Source of the DNA: Lampropedia hyalina DSM 16112
GTDB lineage: Bacteria; Pseudomonadota; Gammaproteobacteria; Burkholderiales; Burkholderiaceae_C
DNA: 63,111 bases
Reading direction: 5' to 3'
Assembly (NCBI RefSeq): GCF_900129055.1
Contig: NZ_FQUZ01000019.1
Span: 1-63,111 of the forward strand
Part shown: positions 17,035 through 25,504 of the stretch, piece after piece
Layout of the letters: every line of letters begins with the position of its first letter
Position numbering within the stretch: the stretch's first letter is position 1
Made by a program: the position numbers and the translations under genes
Notes under the pieces: generated by a model
The model's database searches: none
Seen by the model: only the letters and a program-made list of their open reading frames with translations
What the model was told of the DNA's origin: nothing

Positions 17035-17544
17035 ATGACAAAAATAAAATATTTTGACGAAACAGACAGGGGCTTGCTGGCGGTGTTGCAGCACGATGCC
17101 AGTCTGAGCAACCAGCAACTGGCAGCACAACTGGGTATTTCGCCCGCCACCTGTCTGCGGCGCACCCAGCGGTTGCGGGAAGCCGGGGTGATTGAGAAAC
17201 AGGTGGCGATTCTGAGCCCGTCTGCGCTGTCGGCATGCAGCGGGCAGGCCGAGGCTTTGTCGGTGCTGGCCGAGGTGTCCTTGAGTCAGCAGGTGCAGGA
17301 GGTGCTGGATGCATTCGAGACGCGCGCTGTGGCCATGCCGGAGGTGCAGCAGTGCTGGCGGGTCAGCCCTGGCCCGGATTTCGTGCTGGTGTTGCTGGCG
17401 CAGGATATGGCGCACTACCAGCGCATCGCCCAGGTGCTGTTCACGCAGGATGCCTGTGTGCGCAATGTGCGGGCATTCTTTGCCACCAAACGCGCCAAGT
17501 TCGGCTCCCAGGTGCTGTTGCCTTCGGTGCAGAGCGGGACATAA
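17035..17544 (+). CDS. Lrp/AsnC family transcriptional regulator
   Basis: 169 residues with the standard layout: an N-terminal winged helix (FDETDRGLLAVLQHDASLS, NQQLAAQLGISPATCLRRTQ) and a C-terminal ligand-binding RAM domain (EVQQCWRVSPGPDFVLVLLA). Probably a homo-oligomeric amino-acid-responsive regulator; the effector is unknown. The ATG at 17035 is preferred over an in-frame TTG at 17014; neither has a strong Shine-Dalgarno. The divergent arrangement with glmS across 130 bp of AT-rich DNA suggests it may bind there, controlling itself and possibly glmS. Confidence 0.9.
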   Translation: MTKIKYFDETDRGLLAVLQHDASLSNQQLAAQLGISPATCLRRTQRLREAGVIEKQVAILSPSALSACSGQAEALSVLAEVSLSQQVQEVLDAFETRAVAMPEVQQCWRVSPGPDFVLVLLAQDMAHYQRIAQVLFTQDACVRNVRAFFATKRAKFGSQVLLPSVQSGT

Positions 17545-17620
17545 TCGCTGAGGCGTGTCATCATTTAGATTCACCCCCGCGCGGCAGTTTCCGGATTTTC
17601 CTTTTCTTTGTACACAGGCC

Positions 17621-18724
17621 ATGAACACTTCCAAGACACCCACTCGCCCCCAGGGAAAATGGCTGCACCGGCTGGCCATTCGTCTGTTCACCGTGGTGCT
17701 GGCGGTGCTGGTGTACTGGGTGCTGGGGTTTGTGGTGGACGATATCCGTGCCATCGATGGCCCCGATTACGAAGCGGTGGAGGCGCGGCATCTGGATGCG
17801 GGGCTGCTGGCGCGGCAGGATGCACTGGGCGGTGAGCTGGCGGAGTTGCAGGCGCAGATTCGGCACCAGAGCGAGAAGCAGCGCATCGTGCGCGACAGTG
17901 CAGCCAGTCTGCAACAGACGATGAACCAGTTGCTGGAATTGCAGCGGTTGAGTCTGGAGAAAGACCAGGGCGTGGCCGAGGCCGGGCAGGACAATATCCG
18001 CAACAGCCTGAACCTGTTTCTGGAGCAGCAGAAAAGCTACCAGAACCTGAGCCAGGAGCTGGCGGATTTGCTGGAGCGGCAGCAGGGCCTGCAACAGGAG
18101 CAGGCGCGACTGGAGCAGACTTTGCAGCGGCAGCGCGAACCGGCCCAGGCTGAGTATGCGGCCTTGATGCAGACGCACCGCTTCCGGCTGGCCCTGTGGC
18201 AGTTGGGGATTCTGCTGCCGGTGCTGGCGGTGGCCGCAGTGTTGCTGGTGCGCCAGCGCGGCAGCCTGTACTTTCCGCTGCTGCTGGCATGGGGTGGGGC
18301 CACGCTGCTGAAGGTGGCGATGGTGGCGCACGAGTATTTCCCCAGCCGTTATTTCAAATATTTGCTGATTGGCGGGTTGTTGCTGGCGGTGGCGCGCCTG
18401 CTGGTGTACTTCATCCGTGCCGTGGCGTTTCCGCAGGCACGCACCTTGCTGAACCAGTACCGGGAAGCCTACGAGCGGTTTCTCTGCCCGGTGTGTGAAT
18501 ACCCGATTCGCACCGGCCCTCGCCGTTTTCTGTTCTGGAGCCGCCGCACGGTACACAAGGTGGCCGTGCCATGCGACGGCATGCACCATGCGCAGGAGGG
18601 CGAGGGGCATTCCTGCCCGGCCTGTGGCACCACGCTGTTCGAGCCGTGCCCGGTCTGCCACAAGAGCCGCCATGCCATGCTGCCGTACTGCGAGCATTGC
18701 GGGGCGGAGAAAACAGGTTCTTAG
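17621..18724 (+). CDS. Uncharacterised membrane protein: coiled coil plus cysteine-rich zinc ribbons
   Basis: I do not recognise this protein. Its 367 residues hold one N-terminal membrane helix (about 19-37), a Gln/Glu/Leu-rich coiled coil (about 65-185), three membrane helices (190-210, 214-235, 247-268), and a C-terminal soluble part with nine cysteines. Four CxxC pairs are visible: CPVC (289-292), CPAC (332-335), CPVC (343-346) and CEHC (357-360). These look like two zinc ribbons. The coiled coil between helices 1 and 2 is probably periplasmic and the ribbons cytoplasmic, which suggests a structural or envelope-spanning scaffold. The ATG at 17621 has a weak AGG just upstream. oxyR converges on it 5 bp beyond its end. 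Confidence 0.8.
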   Translation: MNTSKTPTRPQGKWLHRLAIRLFTVVLAVLVYWVLGFVVDDIRAIDGPDYEAVEARHLDAGLLARQDALGGELAELQAQIRHQSEKQRIVRDSAASLQQTMNQLLELQRLSLEKDQGVAEAGQDNIRNSLNLFLEQQKSYQNLSQELADLLERQQGLQQEQARLEQTLQRQREPAQAEYAALMQTHRFRLALWQLGILLPVLAVAAVLLVRQRGSLYFPLLLAWGGATLLKVAMVAHEYFPSRYFKYLLIGGLLLAVARLLVYFIRAVAFPQARTLLNQYREAYERFLCPVCEYPIRTGPRRFLFWSRRTVHKVAVPCDGMHHAQEGEGHSCPACGTTLFEPCPVCHKSRHAMLPYCEHCGAEKTGS

Positions 18725-18729
18725 GCGTT

Positions 18730-19704
18730 TCAGGAGAGCCGCTTCACGCCGTGCAGATGGCAGGCGTACACGGCGTTGCGCAGGGCGGCAATGGCCTCGT
18801 AGCGCGTGAAGCTGCGCCGCCAGGCCAGTACCACGCGCCGTGAAGGGGTGGCCGCCAGGCGGTCGTCTTCCTGCAAGGCGAGGTAGCGGATGTGTTCGTG
18901 CGCGAGGCGGGCTGCATCGGGCTGGCCGGGCTGCATGTCCTGGGGCACGGCCATCAGTGGCACCAGCGTCACACCCATGCCGGCGGCGACCATGTGCTTG
19001 ATGGTCTCCAGCGAGGAGCCTTCAAATGAACGCTGGAAGCCGTCAGGCACATGTCCGCCGGGTGGGTGGGCGAATTCCGGGCAGACTTCCAGCACCTGGT
19101 CGCGGAAGCAGTGGCCGGCTCCCAGCAGCAGCATGTTTTCGTTCTTGAGTTCCTGGGTGGAGAGGGACTGGCGTTGTGCCAGCGGGCTGTTGCTGGGCAC
19201 GGCGGCGAGAAAGGGTTCCTCGTACAGCGGGGCAATGGCCAGGTTGGCATCGGGGAAGGGTTCGGCGAGGATGGCGCAGTCCAGCTCGCCCATGCGCAGC
19301 ATCTCCAGCAGCCGGGTGGTGAAATTCTCGTGCAGGATCAGCGGCATCTGCGGGATGGTTTCGATGACGTTGCGCACCAGTTGAGGCAGCAGGTAGGGGC
19401 CGATGGTGTGGATGACACCCAGGCGCAGCGGGCCGTTGAGCGGGTCTTTGCCTCGCCGGGCAATGTCCTTGATGAGGCTGGCCTGATCGAGCACGTTCTG
19501 CGCCTGATTGACGATTTCCTGCCCCAGCGGGGTGATGCTGACTTCGCCGGAACTGCGCTCGAAAATCTTGGTTTCCAGCTCGTCCTCCAGCTTGCGGATG
19601 GCCACGGACAGGGTGGGTTGCGAGACAAAACAGGCTTCTGCCGCGCGTCCGAAGTGCTTTTCTCGCGCGACGGCGACGATGTATTTCAGTTCCGTCAGTG
19701 TCAT
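18730..19704 (-). CDS. oxyR: Hydrogen peroxide-inducible transcriptional regulator OxyR
   Basis: 324-residue LysR-type regulator. The N-terminal helix-turn-helix (MTLTELKYIVAVAREKHFG, AAEACFVSQPTLSVAIRKLE) is typical of OxyR. The effector domain holds the redox pair: Cys in GAGHCFRDQ and the second Cys eight residues on in LEVCPEF, matching the Cys199/Cys208 spacing of E. coli OxyR. On peroxide oxidation it activates genes such as katG, ahpC and dps; a dps lies 8 kb away in this window. The start 19704 is the conserved one. A terminator-like hairpin lies only about 20 bp upstream, in its leader. Confidence 0.95.
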   Translation of the reverse strand: MTLTELKYIVAVAREKHFGRAAEACFVSQPTLSVAIRKLEDELETKIFERSSGEVSITPLGQEIVNQAQNVLDQASLIKDIARRGKDPLNGPLRLGVIHTIGPYLLPQLVRNVIETIPQMPLILHENFTTRLLEMLRMGELDCAILAEPFPDANLAIAPLYEEPFLAAVPSNSPLAQRQSLSTQELKNENMLLLGAGHCFRDQVLEVCPEFAHPPGGHVPDGFQRSFEGSSLETIKHMVAAGMGVTLVPLMAVPQDMQPGQPDAARLAHEHIRYLALQEDDRLAATPSRRVVLAWRRSFTRYEAIAALRNAVYACHLHGVKRLS

Positions 19705-20009
19705 CTGGCTGCTGGTCGATGGAAAAAACCCGGCTGGCGTGCCGGGAGGGGGATATGTCAGGGAAGCAATGCAGTCTGTTTGTGTGATGGCCCAATGGCT
19801 TGGGTGTATCCAGCCACAATCTTGGTATTCTAATATCAATGATGTTATACTGGTGAAACAGTCATGGAATATCCTCATTATAGCAATGTAAAATATAAAA
19901 TTTTAGGTAAGCTGTTGTTTATTCTAAAAATATCTTGTGCGAATGTATTCGTGACTGGTAAATTCTTAGATGGTGTTGTAATTTTCTAGTGAATCTTAGG
20001 GGTTGTATT
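19705..20009. other. AT-rich junction between oxyR and the glycosyltransferase-like gene
   Basis: Base composition falls sharply from about 19820 onwards and stays AT-rich to about 20995. The stretch should hold the oxyR promoter (minus) and that of the AT-rich gene (plus). Apart from the hairpin at 19723-19746 I see no conserved feature. Confidence 0.5.
19723..19746 (-). terminator. Terminator-like hairpin in the oxyR leader
   Basis: Read on the minus strand: CCCGGC, loop ACGCCA, GCCGGG, then six T. The T-run ends about 18 bases before the oxyR ATG. It is either an attenuator in the oxyR leader or the old terminator of the secDF operon that preceded oxyR before the insertion. Confidence 0.55.
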
Positions 20010-20993
20010 TTGCTGTACATAATTTCAGATTTTAAAACTGAGATATCCGAATTTATATTTTCGTCATTGAATAGAGATGATGTAAAGTTAATAAATCATC
20101 CAAGTAAAACAAAAGGAGTGGTGCAAAAAATAAAAAGATTTGTAGAATGCGGAGTTCCTGTCAAGATGAATATATTTTACTCGGATGAATTGGTGTGTTC
20201 GCTTGAGAAAATAAAGCCTGATGATGATGTTTTGTTGTTTTCTATCGGAAATGTAAAAGATTTATTGATTTTGAAGAAATACCTTGAATCCAGGAGGGTT
20301 GGTTCTTTTTTGTGGAATCCTGTTATTGAGCATCATGGGGAGAAAATAAAAGCTGCTCGACGTTTGAATGGGTTGATGGATATATCGGATCAAATCTACA
20401 CATTTGATAATTGCGATGCTGAAAAATTTGGTTTAAATTTTGTTTCTCAGCCATATAGATATGTTGATAATGAGAGTTGTGAGGGGATTTATGACTTTTA
20501 TTTTGTTGGTTATGATAAAAATAGAATTGCTTGGCTGATGAGGTTTAAAGAGATTGCTGATGATTTGAGTATGCGGTGTTATTTTCATGTGCTTCCTGAT
20601 AAAGGAAAAAAATATTCGAGTGCTGAAAAATATTTTTTAAAAAATGCTCATTTGTCTTATGCTGAGAATATAAAGATTGCAAGGTCGTCTAAGTGTCTGC
20701 TGGAAGTTTTGCAGAAAACACAATCCGGAGCTACCTTGCGCAGCGTGGAAGCATTGTTTTTGGGTAAAAAATTAATAACAAATAGGCCCGGAATAATTAA
20801 TGAAGAATATTTTCACGAAAGTAGGAATTTATTTGTGTTCAATGTGGATGATCTTGATTCAAATTCTTTGAAAAGCTTTGTGGATGATCCATGTTTAGAT
20901 GTTGGTGATAATATATTGATGAAGTATGATATTAATGGTTGGGTGGAAAATTTTATCAGCCTTTGTGAAAGACCTATGCCTATCATAAAATAG
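20010..20993 (+). CDS. Glycosyltransferase-like protein (GT-B type), AT-rich foreign gene
   Basis: 327 residues from a TTG at 20010, chosen because AGGGG (19998-20002) lies seven bases upstream; GTG at 19989 is the alternative. The C-terminal segment with KCLLEVLQKTQSGATLRS and VEALFLGKKLITN resembles the sugar-nucleotide-binding end of proteins annotated in other bacteria as LPS or capsule glycosyltransferases, where a TLRSxEA-type motif precedes GKKLITT. The exact family and sugar are unknown. The gene is strongly AT-rich with matching codon use, unlike every other gene here, so it was clearly acquired. No partner sugar-synthesis gene is near. It is directly followed (45 bp) by a tnpB and sits between oxyR and secF. 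Confidence 0.7.
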   Translation: MLYIISDFKTEISEFIFSSLNRDDVKLINHPSKTKGVVQKIKRFVECGVPVKMNIFYSDELVCSLEKIKPDDDVLLFSIGNVKDLLILKKYLESRRVGSFLWNPVIEHHGEKIKAARRLNGLMDISDQIYTFDNCDAEKFGLNFVSQPYRYVDNESCEGIYDFYFVGYDKNRIAWLMRFKEIADDLSMRCYFHVLPDKGKKYSSAEKYFLKNAHLSYAENIKIARSSKCLLEVLQKTQSGATLRSVEALFLGKKLITNRPGIINEEYFHESRNLFVFNVDDLDSNSLKSFVDDPCLDVGDNILMKYDINGWVENFISLCERPMPIIK

Positions 20994-20995
20994 GG

Positions 20996-22117
20996 GGTTG
21001 TGCATAATCAGTAAGGGTTATTGTTGATTTTTGGTATTATGCCGACAGCCGTCAAAACCCTGAAACTCCGCGTGAAAGACAGGCACGCGTCGCTGCTGTT
21101 GCAGATGGCGCGGCAGGTCAATTTCGTCTGGAACTTTGTCAATGCGCTTTCCAGCCGCTCGATTCGGGAGCGTGGCCAATGGCTGTCGGCCTACGATATT
21201 CACCCGTACACCAAAGGAGCAGCCAAGGAGCTGGGCTTGCACAGCCAGACGCTGCAATGTGTGGCGCAGGAATATGTCACGCGCCGCCGTCAATGCAAAC
21301 GCGCCCGCCTGAACTGGCGCAAATCCACTTGCAGCCAGCGCAGCCTGGGCTGGATACCCATCAACACCGGCGCGGCTTCTTGGAAGAACGGGCGGGTCTA
21401 TCACAACGGCCATTATTTCGGCATGTGGGATTCCTATGGCCTGGGCCAGTACAAATTCAAGACCGCCAGCTTCAACGAGGATGCACGCGGTCGCTGGTAT
21501 TTCAACGTGGCCGTGGAGATTGAAACCAAACCCACAGAAGCCACGGCATCCGTAGGAATCGACCTTGGCCTGAAAGACTGCGCCACCACCAGCACGGGCC
21601 AGAAGCTGCATGGCCGCTGGTATCGGGAACTGGAGCCGCAGCTTGCTGTGGCGCAGCGTGCACGCAAAAAGCAGCGCGTCAGGGCCATTCACGCAAAAAT
21701 AGCCAACCGCCGAAAAGACGAAATCCACAAATTCACAACGAACCTTGTGAAGAACAACGCCGCCATCTTCGTGGGCGACGTGGCCAGCGCGAAGCTGGTC
21801 AAAACCGGGATGGCCAAATCCACGCTGGATGCGGGCTGGTCATCATTGAAAATCGCTTTGGAATACAAGTGCCATCAGGCCGGAGTGGTTTTTGAGGAAG
21901 TGAACGAAGCGTATTCAACCCAGACCTGTTCGTGCTGTGGGGCCATTCCCATCAGCAGTCCGAAAGGTATCGCAGGTCTTGGAATGAGGGAATGGACGTG
22001 CAGCGAATGCGGGGCGGTACATGACCGCGACGTGAACGCAGCACGCAACATTCTCGCGGCAGGGCATTGCCGTCTCGCTGGAGGAGTTCCCCGTTTTTAG
22101 ACGGGGAAAGATGTCAA
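20996..22117 (+). mobile_element. TnpB-only IS200/IS605 element, right end inside secF stop
   Basis: The right end has the hairpin CCCCGT/ACGGGG (22089-22106) and ends GATGTCAA at 22110-22117, like the other two right ends. The left border is not clear: only 45 bp separate tnpB from the AT-rich gene and no hairpins like those at 6228-6274 are present. The left end may be of another type or lost. The secF stop codon (22114-22116) lies within the element end. Confidence 0.65.
21039..22100 (+). CDS. tnpB: TnpB-family protein with altered RuvC-II motif
   Basis: 353 residues from the ATG at 21039. The RuvC-I Asp (VGIDLGLKDC) and RuvC-III Asp (HDRDVNAARNILAAG) are present, and the zinc ribbon has CSCCG and CSECG. 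At RuvC-II, where the 6327-7460 protein has VESL, this one reads FVGDVASAKL, so the catalytic Glu is replaced. Glutamates in VVFEEVNEAYSTQTC, just before the zinc ribbon, could take over, as proposed for TnpB lineages with rearranged active sites; otherwise it is nuclease-dead. Its N-terminal half is quite unlike the other TnpB. The stop codon lies in the loop of the right-end hairpin. Composition is near that of the host, unlike the AT-rich gene beside it. Confidence 0.88.
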   Translation: MPTAVKTLKLRVKDRHASLLLQMARQVNFVWNFVNALSSRSIRERGQWLSAYDIHPYTKGAAKELGLHSQTLQCVAQEYVTRRRQCKRARLNWRKSTCSQRSLGWIPINTGAASWKNGRVYHNGHYFGMWDSYGLGQYKFKTASFNEDARGRWYFNVAVEIETKPTEATASVGIDLGLKDCATTSTGQKLHGRWYRELEPQLAVAQRARKKQRVRAIHAKIANRRKDEIHKFTTNLVKNNAAIFVGDVASAKLVKTGMAKSTLDAGWSSLKIALEYKCHQAGVVFEEVNEAYSTQTCSCCGAIPISSPKGIAGLGMREWTCSECGAVHDRDVNAARNILAAGHCRLAGGVPRF

Positions 22118-23064
22118 ACCACCGCTCCGGCGTTGGGGTCATTGGGGTCGTGCCGGGCTTTGGTGCTCTTGACCAGGTCTTCACGGCTCACGCCCATCCA
22201 CTGCACGAGTCCACAGCCGACGAAGATGGAGGAGTACACGCCAAAGACGATGCCGATGGTCAGGGCCAGCGAGAAGTAATGCAGGCTGGCTCCGCCGAAG
22301 AAGAACATGCACAGCACCATCGCTTCGGTGGAGGCGTGGGTGATGACGGTGCGGCTCATGGTGCTGGTGATGGCGTGATCCAGCACCTGGGGCGTGGTCA
22401 TCTTGCGGTTCTTGCGGAACATTTCGCGCACGCGGTCGAAGATCACCACGGCTTCGTTCACCGAGTAGCCCAGCACTGCCAGCACCCCGGCGAGCACCGC
22501 CAGCGAGAATTCCCACTGGAAGAAGGCGAAGAAGCCCAGGATGATGACCACGTCGTGCAGGTTGGCAATGATGGCGGCCAGCCCGAACTTCCACTCGAAG
22601 CGCAGGGCCAGGTAGATGGTGATGCCAATGGCCACGAAGGCGAGGGCCAGCAGGCCGTTGGTCATGAGTTCATCGCCCACCTGTGGGCCGACGAATTCGT
22701 TGCGCAGCAGTTGCACGTCGGCATCGTGTGCGCGCAGGGCTTCGAGCACCTGGTGGCTTTGCTGGTCGGAGGTCACGCCTTCCTGCACGGGCAGGCGGAT
22801 GAGCACGTCACGGGTGGTTCCCAGGTTCTGCACCTGAATGTCCGAGTAGCCCAGCGCGGCTACCGTGCCGCGCACCTGCTCCAGTTGCGCGGGCTGGGTG
22901 TACTGCACCTGCATGACCGTGCCGCCGGTGAATTCCACCGACAGGTTCAGGCCGCGCGTGAACAGGAAGAACACCGCCAGTACGAAGAAGATGATGGACA
23001 CGACGTTGAAGATCAACGCGTGCTTCATGAAAGGAATGTCCTTTTTGATGCGGAAGAATTCCAT
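22114..23064 (-). CDS. secF: Protein translocase subunit SecF
   Basis: 316 residues. SecF with SecD uses the proton gradient to pull secreted proteins across the inner membrane. It begins MEFFRIKKDIPFMKHALIF at an ATG (23064) with AAGGA upstream; the earlier in-frame ATG lies inside secD. First helix about 15-35, the periplasmic domain has LSVEFTGGTVMQVQ, and five C-terminal helices include the family motif GYSVNEAVVIFDRVRE. The C-terminus (NDPNAGAVV) runs into the right end of a TnpB element, which supplies the TGA, so a few native residues may be missing; the core is complete. Part of yajC-secD-secF. Confidence 0.95.
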   Translation of the reverse strand: MEFFRIKKDIPFMKHALIFNVVSIIFFVLAVFFLFTRGLNLSVEFTGGTVMQVQYTQPAQLEQVRGTVAALGYSDIQVQNLGTTRDVLIRLPVQEGVTSDQQSHQVLEALRAHDADVQLLRNEFVGPQVGDELMTNGLLALAFVAIGITIYLALRFEWKFGLAAIIANLHDVVIILGFFAFFQWEFSLAVLAGVLAVLGYSVNEAVVIFDRVREMFRKNRKMTTPQVLDHAITSTMSRTVITHASTEAMVLCMFFFGGASLHYFSLALTIGIVFGVYSSIFVGCGLVQWMGVSREDLVKSTKARHDPNDPNAGAVV

Positions 23065-23077
23065 GTTGCGTTTTCCT

Positions 23078-24958
23078 TCAGGCTTGGGGTTCGTTGGTGG
23101 AGGCTGCATCGGGCTTCCACACCTGACCGATGGAGATGCTCTTGAGGCGTTTGCGCCCGCCATACCAGAAGTTGGTCAGGCCGCGTGCAAAGAACACCGC
23201 CGAGAACATGCTGGTGAGTACGCCAATGCAGTGCACCACGGCAAAGCCACGCACCGGGCCGCTGCCGAAGGCCAGCAGCGCGAAGCCGGCAATCAGCGTG
23301 GTCACGTTGGAGTCCAGAATGGTGGCCCAGGCACGTTCATACCCGGCATGGATGGCTGCCTGTGGGCTGGCTCCTGCACGCAGTTCCTCGCGGATGCGTT
23401 CGTTGATGAGCACGTTGGAGTCGATGGCCACCCCGAAGGCCAGTGCCATCGCGGCAATGCCCGGCAGGGTCAGCGTGGCTTGCAGCATGGAGAGCACGGC
23501 CATCAGCAGCAGCACGTTCACCATCAGGGCCAGCGAGGAAATCACCCCGAAGACGCGGTAATAGATACACATGAAAATCATGATGATGGCAGTGCCCCAG
23601 ATCACGCTATTCATGCCCCGGTCGATGTTTTCCTGCCCCAGGCTGGGGCCGATGGTGTATTCCTCGATGACTTCCATCGGTGCGGCCAGCGCGCCCGAGC
23701 GCAGCAGCACGGCCACTTCGGTGGCTTCCGCCGGGGTCATGGAGCCGGAGATCTGCACCCGGCCGCCGGGGATTTCCTCGTTGATGTTCGGGGCCGTCAC
23801 CACCGTGCCCTGGCCGCGCTCGAACAGGATGATGGCCATGCGCTTGCCGACATTGGCACGTGTGATGTCGCGGAAGATGCGCGCACCGGGGGCATCGAAC
23901 TCCAGGTTCACCACTGGGATGTTGCGCTGCTGCTCGAAGCCGGGCTGGGCATCGAGCAGGTTCTCGCCGGTCAGCACGACCTGGCGTTGCACGATCACGC
24001 GCCGCCCATCGGCATCCTCGAAACTCTCGGAACCGAAGGGCACGGGGCCGCTGCCGGTTTCGGCGGAACGGCCTTCGGTGCTTTCATCGACCATGCGGAT
24101 TTGCAGCGTGGCGGTGCGGCCGATCATGCGCTTGGCCTGGGCCACGTCCTGCACGCCGGGCAGTTGCACGATGATGCGGTTTGCACCCTGCTGCTGGATG
24201 ACCGGCTCGGCCACGCCCAGTTCATTGATGCGGTTGTGCAGTGTGCCGATGTTCTGCTTGAGGGCCTGCTCCTGAATGCGCTGGGTGGCTTCGGGGGAGA
24301 AGCGCAGGCGCAGCCGATCCGCGCTCTGCGCGTTGGAGTCGAGCGTCAGGTCGGCAAACTGGTCGGAGATCAGGTTGCGCACCGTGGTGGTATCGGCCTC
24401 GTTGCGCAGGGCAATCTCGATGACCTGGCCTTCACGGCGGATGCTGGCGGGGCGCACGTCCTTCTCGCGCAATTGCGTGCGCAGGCCATTGAGCAGGGCT
24501 TCGGCGCGTTGCGTCATGGCCCCTTCCATGTCCACCTGCAAGGTGAAATGCACGCCACCACGCAGGTCCAGCCCCAGGTACATGGGGCGGCCATTGATGG
24601 CTTGCAGCCAGTCGGGGGTGCGCGTGAGCAGGTTCAGGGCGACGGAATAGGAGGGGTGATTTTCGTCGGGAGCCAGCTCGGCGGCGATGGCATCGCGCGC
24701 AGCGGTCTGGTCGTCCTGTGCCAGCAACCGCACCCGCAGCGAGCCGTCTTCCTGCTCCACGCTCTTGGCGGAAATGCCTTGCGCTTGCAGAATGTTCTGC
24801 ACCCGCGCTTGCAGGGCCGGGTTGATGGGGCTGTCCTGGCGCAGCGATGCCACCTGCACTGCGTAGTCGGAGCCAAAGATATTGGGCAGGGTGTAGAGAA
24901 TGCCCACCAGCAACGCAATCAACATGATTGCGTACTTCCATACCGGGTATCGGTTCAT
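23078..24958 (-). CDS. secD: Protein translocase subunit SecD
   Basis: 626 residues, the usual length. N-terminal helix (VWKYAIMLIALLVGILYTLPN), a large periplasmic P1 region containing YLGLDLRGGVHFTLQVDME, and C-terminal RND-type helices with GIAAMALAFGVAIDSNVLIN and ERIREELRAG. SecD acts with SecF late in Sec-dependent export. secF begins 13 bp downstream and yajC lies 94 bp upstream, so the three form one operon. Nothing unusual is seen. Confidence 0.97.
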   Translation of the reverse strand: MNRYPVWKYAIMLIALLVGILYTLPNIFGSDYAVQVASLRQDSPINPALQARVQNILQAQGISAKSVEQEDGSLRVRLLAQDDQTAARDAIAAELAPDENHPSYSVALNLLTRTPDWLQAINGRPMYLGLDLRGGVHFTLQVDMEGAMTQRAEALLNGLRTQLREKDVRPASIRREGQVIEIALRNEADTTTVRNLISDQFADLTLDSNAQSADRLRLRFSPEATQRIQEQALKQNIGTLHNRINELGVAEPVIQQQGANRIIVQLPGVQDVAQAKRMIGRTATLQIRMVDESTEGRSAETGSGPVPFGSESFEDADGRRVIVQRQVVLTGENLLDAQPGFEQQRNIPVVNLEFDAPGARIFRDITRANVGKRMAIILFERGQGTVVTAPNINEEIPGGRVQISGSMTPAEATEVAVLLRSGALAAPMEVIEEYTIGPSLGQENIDRGMNSVIWGTAIIMIFMCIYYRVFGVISSLALMVNVLLLMAVLSMLQATLTLPGIAAMALAFGVAIDSNVLINERIREELRAGASPQAAIHAGYERAWATILDSNVTTLIAGFALLAFGSGPVRGFAVVHCIGVLTSMFSAVFFARGLTNFWYGGRKRLKSISIGQVWKPDAASTNEPQA

Positions 24959-25052
24959 TGTCGTGCTTCGATGTGGGCCAGATGCCGCTGTGGCAGAAGG
25001 TCTGGCCCGGTTGGTGGAGACAGGGGTTGGCGGCGCGTGCGCAGCGTCAGGC

Positions 25053-25388
25053 TCACTGTCCGGGGGCCGTCAGGGTTCCCTTGGGCAGCACCTGACCCAC
25101 GGCAGAGCGTTGCAGCATCACGACCACGCCGCTGGCCACTTCTACATGTACCCATTGTTCCGACAGGGCCGCGACCTTGCCGACGATGCCCCCGGCGGTG
25201 ACGACCTCGTCGCCCTTGGCCAGGGCTTCGAGCATGGCGCGGTGTTCCTTCTGGCGTTTCATCTGGGGACGGATCATGATGAAATACAGCACCCCGAACA
25301 TCAGAATCAGTGGCAGCAGGCTGGTGAGCATGGAGGCACTGCCGGCAGCGGCGGTTTGCGCCTGGGCGTAGGCATTGGAAATAAACAA
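25053..25388 (-). CDS. yajC: Preprotein translocase accessory protein YajC
   Basis: 111 residues. YajC is a small inner-membrane protein associated with SecDF. One membrane helix (SLLPLILMFGVLYFIMIRP) is followed by the conserved QMKRQKEHRAMLEALAKGDEVV and the GGIVGKVAAL segment. The start is a TTG at 25388, giving FISNAYAQA, with GGAG eight bases upstream; longer in-frame starts read through the upstream repeat and are unlikely. The usual upstream neighbour tgt is absent. Confidence 0.93.
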   Translation of the reverse strand: MFISNAYAQAQTAAAGSASMLTSLLPLILMFGVLYFIMIRPQMKRQKEHRAMLEALAKGDEVVTAGGIVGKVAALSEQWVHVEVASGVVVMLQRSAVGQVLPKGTLTAPGQ

Positions 25389-25504
25389 GGTGAAACTCCT
25401 GGAAAAGTGAGGGTGGCGGATGCACAGGGGCAACGCGGCAGGCGCATGACCCACACACTTGCAAACCTGACATTGTATGCGTGCGGCATATTTCAAGGCC
25501 ATTT

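Noticed and set aside
22865-25201. Very long open frame opposite secD
   Set aside because: Fully overlaps well-supported secD and ends in secF/yajC flanks; His/Gly-rich shadow.
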